5,588 bases of DNA, taken from positions 1-5,588 of the forward strand of contig JBJOPY010000099.1 of the NCBI GenBank assembly GCA_046050405.1, read 5' to 3'. The stretch comes from JADKCL01 sp046050405. GTDB lineage: Bacteria; Bacteroidota; Bacteroidia; J057; JADKCL01. Within the stretch, counting starts at the first letter, position 1. Every line of letters starts with the position of its first letter. The translations under genes and the position numbers were made by a program. This document shows, piece after piece, positions 1 to 5,588 of this stretch. The notes beneath the pieces were generated by a model. It searched no databases. It had not been told where the DNA came from and was given only the letters and a program-made list of their open reading frames with translations.

Positions 1-754
1 GGCCCGGCCATTGGTCCTTCACCTCGATCCACTTCAGGTTCCCGATCAGGGAGTATTTCCTTGTTTCGATTCTCCCATGGTCCTTTTCAACGGTCTGGAA
101 GGTGTCGTCCGGCTTTTCCAAAACGAAGGATTGCTTGATTTGCGCCTCGAGGCCGGGCTGGTTTCCCTTGACCGCAAGGACATGGTCCGCCCGGCAGCCG
201 GGGATCTTGCGGGCAATGTCCCTCTGGCAGCCCATTGAGTCGATGGTGACGATGTCCCCCTCCACGTCCAGCTCGTCCAGCAATTGGGGGATTGCCGCGA
301 CCCCGTTGCTTTTGGAGTCCACCTTCACCTGCCCCAGGACAAGCCCGCTGGAGTTCGCCCAGGCGCCGGCAACATGGATGGGATTCCGGCCCCTGCCCTT
401 GTCATGCGACCCGCGGCTGGTCTTGCCGTCCACGCTGACGACCTCCTGTCCCCCCTGCCCGCCCAGTGAACCCGCCCACCTCAGGAACACAGATTCAAAG
501 GAGCCGGGCCTGATCCGCATGAAAACACGGCGGACCGTGTCGTGAGAGGGGATTCCGTTTGAAAGCTGGAGGTGCCCCCGGAGGAATTCCAGCCGTGTCC
601 TGCCGAACAGCCCGGTCTCCTCCCACCCGCAGTCCACCGCCATGACGGCCAACAATAGAATGGGCCCGGGCAAATGGAGCTTCTTCCGGTTGATACGGGG
701 GGCTTCGAATTTCGACAAGTGGCGTTTCAACAGGTCAACGTGTTCCTTTTCCAT
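1..754 (-). CDS. ISAs1-family DDE transposase, C-terminus cut by window edge
   Basis: This is the transposase that cuts and moves the IS. From the ATG at 754 the minus strand stays open for 251 codons to the left edge without a stop or frameshift. The N-terminal associated domain is visible, with GIPSHDT at residues 67-73. The first catalytic aspartate is D109 in VSVDGKTSRGS and the second is D172 in VTIDSMGCQ. Further family signatures are SKSNGVAAIPQLLDEL (147-162), AVKGNQ (194-199) and DHGRIETRKYS (225-235). Family members are roughly 370-380 residues, so about a third is missing, including the third acidic catalytic residue. Relative to the motifs I recall, DGKTLRGS has become DGKTSRGS and KSNE has become KSNG, so this is a diverged copy. 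The frame is intact, but activity cannot be judged. The start was chosen because an upstream in-leader ATG stops at once. Confidence 0.93.
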   Translation of the reverse strand, partial: MEKEHVDLLKRHLSKFEAPRINRKKLHLPGPILLLAVMAVDCGWEETGLFGRTRLEFLRGHLQLSNGIPSHDTVRRVFMRIRPGSFESVFLRWAGSLGGQGGQEVVSVDGKTSRGSHDKGRGRNPIHVAGAWANSSGLVLGQVKVDSKSNGVAAIPQLLDELDVEGDIVTIDSMGCQRDIARKIPGCRADHVLAVKGNQPGLEAQIKQSFVLEKPDDTFQTVEKDHGRIETRKYSLIGNLKWIEVKDQWPG

Positions 755-870
755 GTGCAATTCACATTTTTGGAAAACCAGACATTCGAAACGAAAGCAC
801 ACAGCCTTGTTTTGGCAACTTAACCCGTGGATTACGCTACAAGTGAGCTATTTTTAATGAGTTCGCCCTG
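1..870 (-). mobile_element. ISAs1-family insertion sequence, partial (transposase-proximal end)
   Basis: The transposase reading leftward from 754 identifies the family. Between its start and the dihydrouridine synthase gene lies a non-coding leader. On the minus strand, the best candidate for the element's tip begins CAGGGCGAACTCATT at base 870 and runs inward. ISAs1-family elements usually begin with CAGGG-like termini and duplicate about 8-10 bp of target, so bases 871-880 may be one copy of the duplication. The other end lies beyond the left edge, so neither the inverted repeat pairing nor the duplication can be confirmed here. Base composition differs from the flanking genes: bases 241-300 are about 63% GC by hand count, against about 52% for bases 1081-1140. 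The family call is firm; the exact end at 870 is inferred. Confidence 0.75.
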
Positions 871-903
871 GTATCTGGAGCGACAAGAGCCGGCATTTTT
901 GCA

Positions 904-911
904 TACTTTTG
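904..911 (+). promoter_or_regulatory. Candidate Bacteroidota -7 promoter element for the dihydrouridine synthase gene
   Basis: TACTTTTG matches the Bacteroidota -7 consensus TAnnTTTG exactly and is followed by C, as is common. It ends 31 bases before the ATG at 943, giving an expected leader of about 25 bases. No good TTTG or TTG -33 element sits 17-23 bases upstream, where the sequence is about 880-886, so the match is only half a promoter. The site lies 34 bases outside the probable IS end at 870, so insertion may have replaced sequence close to the -33 position. Confidence 0.5.
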
Positions 912-942
912 CAGTTCCTACTTGTTCTATTCCTTGCACTGA

Positions 943-1938
943 ATGGTTAGGATTGCAGACATCGATATAGCGGATTTTCCATTGCTGTTGGCTCCAATGG
1001 AGGATGTCAGCGACCCGCCGTTCCGCCTGATTTGCAAAGACCTGGGTGCAGACCTTGTATACACTGAGTTCATCGCAGTTGATGGCCTGATCCGTGATGC
1101 CGGAAAAAGCCTTCAGAAGCTCGACATTTACGATCAGGAGCGTCCCGTCGGGATACAGATTTTTGGCGGTGAGATCGAACCCATGCTGCTGGCAACCAAG
1201 TACATTGAGCGTGCAAACCCAGACTTTCTGGACATCAACTATGGTTGCCCTGTGAAAAAGGTAGTTTGCAAGGGCGCCGGGGCAGGCATTCTTCAAAATG
1301 TGGACAAAATGATCTCCATGACCAAGCAAATCGTGGAGAGCACACATTTGCCTGTTACTGTAAAAACAAGGCTGGGTTGGGATGAAAATAGCATAAGGAT
1401 CGTCGAAGTCGCATTGCGCCTTCAAGATGCAGGCATTAAGGCACTCAGCATCCATGCGCGTACCCGTGCCCAGATGTACAAAGGCGAAGCCGACTGGTCA
1501 TGGATCAAGAAAGTGACCGACCATCCTGATATCGAGATCCCCATCTTCGGCAATGGAGATGTAGATACACCGGAAAAGGTGGTTTCCTACAAGAAGGACT
1601 ATGGGGTGGATGGCATCATGATTGGCAGGGCCGCCATTGGTCACCCATGGATCTTCCGGGAGGTGAAGCACTTTATGGCGACAGGAGAACATCTGCCGCC
1701 CCCGACGCTATCTGAACGCGTAGAGGTCTGCCGCAGGCATCTCAGGGCAGGTGTTCAGTGGAAAGGGGAGCGTACAGGAATCGTCGAGATGCGGAGGCAC
1801 TATGCCAACTACTTCAAAACAACCGAAAACTTCAAAAATTTTAGACTCAAGCTTGTCAGTAGCGACAGCATCAGTGAAATTGAGGATACCTTGGATGCAA
1901 TCATTGAGCGGTTCCTGGAGCTGGAACCGCTCTGTTAA
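943..1938 (+). CDS. dusB: tRNA-dihydrouridine synthase, DusB type
   Basis: This FMN-dependent cytoplasmic enzyme reduces uridines in the D-loop of tRNA to dihydrouridine, using NADPH. The 331-residue protein has the usual length and layout: a TIM barrel followed by a helical tRNA-binding domain from about residue 250. Visible motifs are APMEDVSDPPFR (17-28, FMN binding), QIFGG (72-76), NYGCPVKKV (99-107) with C102 as the catalytic acid, VKTRLGW (140-146), SIHARTR (169-175), and the phosphate-binding GNGDV (203-207) and GIMIGRAAIG (224-233). All expected active-site residues are present. The start at 943 gives MVRIADIDIADFPLLLAPM, the normal N-terminus for this family in Bacteroidota. The gene has its own candidate promoter and a 10-bp stem-loop over its last codons. 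The DusB assignment among the Dus subfamilies rests on overall resemblance; the enzyme family is certain. Confidence 0.95.
   Translation: MVRIADIDIADFPLLLAPMEDVSDPPFRLICKDLGADLVYTEFIAVDGLIRDAGKSLQKLDIYDQERPVGIQIFGGEIEPMLLATKYIERANPDFLDINYGCPVKKVVCKGAGAGILQNVDKMISMTKQIVESTHLPVTVKTRLGWDENSIRIVEVALRLQDAGIKALSIHARTRAQMYKGEADWSWIKKVTDHPDIEIPIFGNGDVDTPEKVVSYKKDYGVDGIMIGRAAIGHPWIFREVKHFMATGEHLPPPTLSERVEVCRRHLRAGVQWKGERTGIVEMRRHYANYFKTTENFKNFRLKLVSSDSISEIEDTLDAIIERFLELEPLC
1906..1932 (+). terminator. Perfect 10-bp stem-loop inside the 3' end of the dus gene
   Basis: GAGCGGTTCC (1906-1915) and GGAACCGCTC (1923-1932) are perfect inverted repeats around a 7-base loop. The stem ends three bases before the stop codon at 1936-1938. 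There is no U-run after it; the sequence continues TGTTAAGGCAG. It is therefore not a classical intrinsic terminator. It may slow 3' exonucleases, act in factor-dependent termination, or simply reflect the codons for ERFLELEPL. The structure is seen in the sequence; the role is inferred. Confidence 0.4.
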
Positions 1939-2017
1939 GGCAGACGACCAAAGCCCCAAGTCGCCATAGGCCATCCAGACATTCGAAAATGGGAGGAAAC
2001 TTGGCCAGAAGATTTCA

Positions 2018-2044
2018 TTTGGCAATGTTTTTACCCTATTTTTG
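2018..2044 (+). promoter_or_regulatory. Candidate Bacteroidota promoter for the TonB-like module gene
   Basis: TATTTTTG at 2037-2044 matches the -7 consensus TAnnTTTG exactly. A TTTG at 2018-2021 could be the -33 element, but the 15-base spacing is shorter than the usual 17-23, so this partner is uncertain. Transcription would start near 2050 and leave a leader of about 43 bases before the ATG at 2094. The site lies within the open frame that begins at 1989, which argues that the gene does not start there. Confidence 0.55.
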
Positions 2045-2093
2045 TATCAGTGGTTATCAAAAACTCAAAGAGTACAGATTTAATTCTCCAAAC

Positions 2094-3251
2094 ATGAGAA
2101 TACTCTCGATTCTGGCATTCATTACGCTGGGGCTTATTCAATCAGTTTTGGCACAATTGGATATCACCACTGCACGTGCCAATCCCAAGACGTTCATTTT
2201 TGACGACGAAAAACACACGGTTCATGGCTACATCTACAGCACACTCAAGGAACAATCCTCTTGCTGCGGCAACGATGCGATTTACCTCGAGGTGAAGTTT
2301 GACCAAACCGGTGCTGTGACATCCGCCAAAACCCTTACAGGCAAGTCGGATTGCTACAAAAAAACGATCGTGGACATCGTGCAAAACGTGAAATGGGATG
2401 CTACAGGTCTCACTGGTAGCAAGACCATCTATTTTGAGGTAAAGCCGATCATTCCATGTTCAGGGTTGCCCGGTGAGAACGTGTACAAGGCACTCCATCC
2501 AAGCGGGGCTGTTGCCGGCAATGTCCCACCAGCACCCGATCCTCCCACCAGCGAGGAGAAGACGGAAGCCGTGGCAAACGTCCCGCCCAAAAAGGAGGAA
2601 CCTCCGGTAGCGGTGAAGGAAACAAAGAAGGTCGAAGAAGATTTCCTGTCCGATGATACTGTGAAGAAGGCGGAGAATCCGCCGGTGGCATCGGCGAAGC
2701 CAACCAAGACCGAACCTGTCAAGGAGCCCGTCAAGGTCGTGCCTGCCCAGCCCATGGCGAAGAAAACCCCGAAACCCTCTCCAGCCAAGACCAATCCAAG
2801 CGGCTCCATCAAGATTCCACCCCAGGAAAAAATTCCTTATGTCTCAAAGGGAGATGCAAAACCACAGGTCGAGACGCACTCCGACATTGACATCAAGGGC
2901 ACATCATTGGTGACGTATGCTGATGAAACCACTTTTGGAATGAACTTGCGTTTTGCCCTCCGCAAAGCGGGATATTGTGGTCTTGCCCAGGCGTTGGTGG
3001 AGCTGGAAACGGATCCCAAGACGGGAAAGGTGATCAATAGCCGGATCATGCAGGTCAATGATGCAAAAGTTGCCGAGCTTGTCCCTACGGTCATCAAAGA
3101 CCTCAAGTTCCGTCCATCCGTCGGCGCAGCTAATCGGTATGTCTATTCAGAATTCAAGACGGAGATCGTCTGCGAAGGCCAGAAGCCCAAATATGACCTC
3201 GATCAAGTCAGCGACTTCCTTTCGAAGCCAGAAGCCAACAACGGTCAATAG
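2094..3251 (+). CDS. Secreted protein with two TonB-C-terminal-like modules and a Pro/Lys-rich linker
   Basis: I recognise the fold pattern but not a named gene. From the ATG at 2094 it encodes 385 residues. Residues 1-20 look like a signal peptide with a VLA-Q cleavage site. Module A (about 37-122) and module B (about 276-360) both show the beta-beta-helix-beta pattern of TonB C-terminal domains: a strand, a D..TG.V turn, another strand, a helix ending in VKW or LKFRP, and a last strand. Each begins at a CG pair and ends at a cysteine (C58 to C122, C295 to C360), so each could hold a disulfide. The linker between them (about 128-265) is rich in Pro, Lys and Glu, as in periplasm-spanning TonB. 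True TonB has an uncleaved membrane anchor and one C-terminal domain, so this is probably not a working TonB. The frame extends up to 1989, but that start lacks a signal peptide and would span the promoter. Function unknown; periplasmic or surface location inferred. Confidence 0.8.
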   Translation: MRILSILAFITLGLIQSVLAQLDITTARANPKTFIFDDEKHTVHGYIYSTLKEQSSCCGNDAIYLEVKFDQTGAVTSAKTLTGKSDCYKKTIVDIVQNVKWDATGLTGSKTIYFEVKPIIPCSGLPGENVYKALHPSGAVAGNVPPAPDPPTSEEKTEAVANVPPKKEEPPVAVKETKKVEEDFLSDDTVKKAENPPVASAKPTKTEPVKEPVKVVPAQPMAKKTPKPSPAKTNPSGSIKIPPQEKIPYVSKGDAKPQVETHSDIDIKGTSLVTYADETTFGMNLRFALRKAGYCGLAQALVELETDPKTGKVINSRIMQVNDAKVAELVPTVIKDLKFRPSVGAANRYVYSEFKTEIVCEGQKPKYDLDQVSDFLSKPEANNGQ

Positions 3252-3485
3252 CTTCCAAGGGATCAGTCCTCACCATATGGCCGTCTGGAATCCTTAGCAG
3301 GCAATATAGCTATGGATCGATACCTCCAGCGTTTGTCATCAGCATTGGCTCAAACTTTGAACAGACCGCCCATTTTGCTGTACAACTTTCCAGGCTTTCG
3401 GCTTTGATCGTTCAAAACCTAATGCCAAGATTCAGGTGTCGGCATCAATCCTTGACGGTAAAAGGAACAATAAATCGAATTGCGT

Positions 3486-4451
3486 ATGCAGTTTCACCGA
3501 ATGATCACCCTGCTGCTTGCGGTCACGCTTGCGGCTACAGCCTGTGTCCCCAAAAAGAAATATGGTGAGATGGAGGCGCTCAAGGATCGGATGCAAGACA
3601 TGGCCGACTCCAGAACGGAATCCCTGAACCAGATCAATGCTGAAATGGCAGATCTCCGGGCAAAATTCAACGACTGTGAAGAGACGCGGCTGAGGCTTTG
3701 CAGCGATACTGCCCGGCTTGCGGAAGGCAACCGCAAACTGCTTCGGGACTTTGACGAGCTAAAATCGGACAATCAGCAGCTCAAAAACAGCTACCAAGTG
3801 CTCAAGAGCCAAAACTCCGAGAAAATGAGGGATATGGTGGATCAAATGGAGGCATTGCAACGCGACCTGAAAGCCCGGGAAAAACAAATTTCCTTGATCG
3901 AGGGATCTCTGAAGGAGCGCGGGGCACGGCTGTCAGAAGTCGAGCAGAAACTGCTTCAGCGCGACTCACTGATGAATGCCATCCAGAAAAGCGTGGCCGA
4001 TGCACTGCTCGGCTTCAAGGACCAAGGGCTCTCCGTGGAAGTCATCGACGGGAAAGTCTATGTTTCACTCTCGAATAAATTACTTTTCGCGACAGGAAGC
4101 ACGAAGATCGACGCCAATGGACAGAAAGCCCTCGCAGAACTTGCAAATGTGCTCAAGAGACAAAAGGATATTTCGATCCTGGTGGAAGGACATACAGACA
4201 ACATGCCTGTCAGCAATCTCGGAGACATCAAGGACAACTGGGATTTGAGTGTCATGCGCTCAACAGAAGTCGTGCGCATCCTCGTGGCCAATGGCATGGA
4301 ACCCACACGTACGATTCCCGCTGGCCATGGCCAATTTGTTCCAAAAGTGGAAGGCAACACACCCGAGGCAAGGGCAGCCAACCGCCGCACCGAGATTGTC
4401 ATTCACCCGAAACTGGACGAATTGTATAAAATCATTGATCAGCAGGACTGA
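3486..4451 (+). CDS. OmpA-family peptidoglycan-binding lipoprotein with coiled coil
   Basis: This is an envelope protein expected to be lipid-anchored in the outer membrane and to hold the cell wall. From the ATG at 3486 it has 321 residues. Residues 1-19 are a signal peptide ending at lipobox ATAC, making C20 the lipidated residue; VPKKKY follows, as in many Bacteroidota OmpA-like lipoproteins. Residues about 25-165 are charged, with regular leucines, and look like a long coiled coil. The OmpA_C-like domain spans about 190-307: LLFATGS (199-205), VEGHTDN (233-239), NWDLSVMRS (251-259), RAANRRTEIVI (296-306). D238 and R258 correspond to the pair that binds the diaminopimelate of peptidoglycan. 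The longer stretch between them is typical of the MotB-like branch. A TTG two codons upstream at 3480 and an ATG at 3501 are alternative starts; the latter drops the basic n-region. It has no beta-barrel, so it is not a classical OmpA porin. Confidence 0.92.
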   Translation: MQFHRMITLLLAVTLAATACVPKKKYGEMEALKDRMQDMADSRTESLNQINAEMADLRAKFNDCEETRLRLCSDTARLAEGNRKLLRDFDELKSDNQQLKNSYQVLKSQNSEKMRDMVDQMEALQRDLKAREKQISLIEGSLKERGARLSEVEQKLLQRDSLMNAIQKSVADALLGFKDQGLSVEVIDGKVYVSLSNKLLFATGSTKIDANGQKALAELANVLKRQKDISILVEGHTDNMPVSNLGDIKDNWDLSVMRSTEVVRILVANGMEPTRTIPAGHGQFVPKVEGNTPEARAANRRTEIVIHPKLDELYKIIDQQD

Positions 4452-5588
4452 TCGGGACTTGATTGTCATATACCAGAAACTCCGCTGTGGAGTCGATCTT
4501 CGCCCAATGGGTGATCACATGTTTGAGTACACTGCACCGATAGGTTCTTCCTCGGTCGGCCTGGGCGAGTTCACTTTTCATGGCAAAGACACGGTTTGGG
4601 GATGCCTCGAGCCTTGCAATAACATCCTTGATACCCGACTGGTAGTTGATCTCGGCATCGTGAACCAAGTCGATCGGGATTCTAGGCTCGGTATTCGTCA
4701 CATAATGAGCAAGTGGCATGGAGGGAAGCACTGTGAAGCGATCGCCATATCTGGCATGGAGTTGCTTCAGCTCTTGGTACCGGGTGAACTTGGCTTTTCC
4801 CGCCGATATATGACTCAGTCTGGGGAAGACCGTACCGAGGTCATTGGTCGTCTTTGTACGAGGGTCATCGTCATAAATATAGAGGTTCAGGGTTCCGACA
4901 CTTACGAGGCAGATTGCAAAGATGGTCGGCCAGAACCATTTGGGTGGAGAGAACTTCGCCACAGAGACCAGGAAGTAGGCGATCGTCAGCACCGCCGGAG
5001 CAGTGTAGAGCACTGGTGAAGTATACCCCCAAGAGATGCCACTTGCCCACGAAGCGGACATCATTGCCAACGCCATTGATAGCAGCATCCGATCACGTTT
5101 CAAGATGGTGAGCATTGCCACGCCACCTCCGCAAAACAGCAGGCCAGGATAAAATACTGGCTGCGGATACATGAAGGATTGAGCTTGGAGAGTGACAATC
5201 AGGGATACCAAGGCTATCGTCAAGAACCCTAGGAAAACAAGCGTTCCCATTACTTTCCCTGCCGCAAGGCTTTTCACCTGGTGATTCAAAATGTACCAAA
5301 GCAATGCCGCAGGCACGAAGGAATACAACCCTGCGCCAATGTACAGTTTGAAACCAATGTATTTCATATCCTCGAACGAGGTCACCCCCGTGGCCTGCTC
5401 CCGCATCGCATGAAAGAAGCCAAACTCCGGTGTCAGCCAGAATTCGATGAGGATTCCAGCAAACAGCGCGGCGAGGGAGGCCAAGGCGATGGCGGAGAGG
5501 GCTCTTTTCCATGGATGGTGAAAGTACAGCAAAGGCAGCCCAGCCAATGGAACCACGGCAAATGGCTGCTTGCACATGGCCGATAGCC
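4432..5588 (-). CDS. Polytopic membrane protein, probable GT-C-type glycosyltransferase, N-terminus outside window
   Basis: The frame is open from the right edge of the window, so the protein is cut at its N-terminus; the ATG at 5577 is probably internal. Counting that methionine as 1, hydrophobic helices lie at about 4-20, 26-48, 76-97, 108-131, 140-158, 164-182, 188-207 and 214-234, followed by a soluble C-terminal domain (about 236-381). The opening LSAMCKQPFAVVPLAGLPLL resembles the helix with a K-Q/P motif seen in membrane GT-C enzymes that use polyprenyl-linked sugars. The tail RYGDRFTVLPSMPLAHYVTN resembles the lumen- or periplasm-facing part of such proteins. Members are usually 450-600 residues, and the part with the catalytic acidic residues of the first loop would lie off the window. 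Its last 20 bases overlap the convergent lipoprotein gene. The membrane-protein call is firm; the glycosyltransferase call is inference from pattern. Confidence 0.7.
   Translation of the reverse strand, partial: LSAMCKQPFAVVPLAGLPLLYFHHPWKRALSAIALASLAALFAGILIEFWLTPEFGFFHAMREQATGVTSFEDMKYIGFKLYIGAGLYSFVPAALLWYILNHQVKSLAAGKVMGTLVFLGFLTIALVSLIVTLQAQSFMYPQPVFYPGLLFCGGGVAMLTILKRDRMLLSMALAMMSASWASGISWGYTSPVLYTAPAVLTIAYFLVSVAKFSPPKWFWPTIFAICLVSVGTLNLYIYDDDPRTKTTNDLGTVFPRLSHISAGKAKFTRYQELKQLHARYGDRFTVLPSMPLAHYVTNTEPRIPIDLVHDAEINYQSGIKDVIARLEASPNRVFAMKSELAQADRGRTYRCSVLKHVITHWAKIDSTAEFLVYDNQVPISPADQ
4437..4453. terminator. Short hairpin at the convergent stop codons
   Basis: GATCAG (4437-4442) and CTGATC (4448-4453) form a 6-bp stem with the loop CAGGA. 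It covers the TGA of the lipoprotein gene (4449-4451) and lies within the last sense codons of the minus-strand gene, just before its stop at 4432-4434. As a symmetrical structure it could act on transcripts from either side, but it is short and has no U-run on the + strand. A role as a bidirectional terminator is only a suggestion. Confidence 0.25.

Noticed and set aside
102..545. 147-codon plus-strand open frame at the left end
   Set aside because: It is the complement of the ISAs1 transposase, whose motifs on the minus strand are unmistakable.
351..868. 10-base match GAGTTCGCCC at 351-360 and at the IS tip (859-868)
   Set aside because: It could have been an internal copy of the terminal repeat, but the match stops after ten bases and the first copy is within transposase codons. 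Chance is enough to explain it.
832..1455. 207-codon minus-strand open frame opposite the dus gene
   Set aside because: It lies antisense to strongly conserved DusB coding sequence, its protein shows no family pattern, and it would begin inside the dus frame. It is a shadow.
2429..2812. 127-codon minus-strand open frame rich in Gly, Thr, Ser and Phe
   Set aside because: It is the complement of the Pro/Lys-rich linker of the secreted protein; its skewed composition comes from that linker's codons.
3252..3485. 234-base gap before the OmpA-family gene searched for a promoter, terminator or small gene
   Set aside because: No exact TAnnTTTG element was found (best is AAACTTTG, one mismatch, far from the start). 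No stable stem with a U-run and no convincing small reading frame are present. A promoter must exist nearby but cannot be placed.
4249..5019. 256-codon plus-strand open frame
   Set aside because: It overlaps the end of the OmpA-family gene in another frame and then runs antisense to the membrane protein gene. Both of those have clear protein features; this one has none.

Overview
The window most likely comes from a bacterium of the Bacteroidota, possibly a Saprospiraceae or Chitinophagales relative, although the genus cannot be fixed from this sequence. Three things point that way: the DusB-type protein resembles those of that phylum, two exact TAnnTTTG promoter elements lie upstream of genes, and starts lack clear Shine-Dalgarno sequences. 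An OmpA-family lipoprotein beginning CVPKKKY after its lipobox adds support. The core genes are of medium GC.

Layout, left to right. Bases 1-870 are the 5' part of an ISAs1-family insertion sequence. Its transposase reads leftward from 754 and runs off the left edge in an unbroken frame; the probable terminal repeat ends at 870. Next, on the + strand, is a tRNA-dihydrouridine synthase gene (943-1938) whose promoter sits just outside the IS end. After a 155-base gap with its own promoter comes a gene for a secreted protein with two TonB-C-terminal-like modules joined by a Pro/Lys-rich linker (2094-3251). A 234-base gap with no confident feature follows. Then comes an OmpA-family lipoprotein gene (3486-4451). 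Finally, a convergent minus-strand gene for a polytopic membrane protein, probably a GT-C-type glycosyltransferase, fills 4432 to the right edge and is cut at its 5' end.

Apart from the IS and the tRNA-modification gene, the theme is the cell envelope: one secreted periplasmic protein, one peptidoglycan-binding outer-membrane lipoprotein, and one inner-membrane enzyme-like protein. Nothing shows that they form a single pathway. The gaps between the + strand genes and the separate promoter of the second suggest mostly independent transcription units. No RNA genes, CRISPR arrays or origins were seen. I found no clear new multi-gene system. The most novel item is the duplicated TonB-like module protein.
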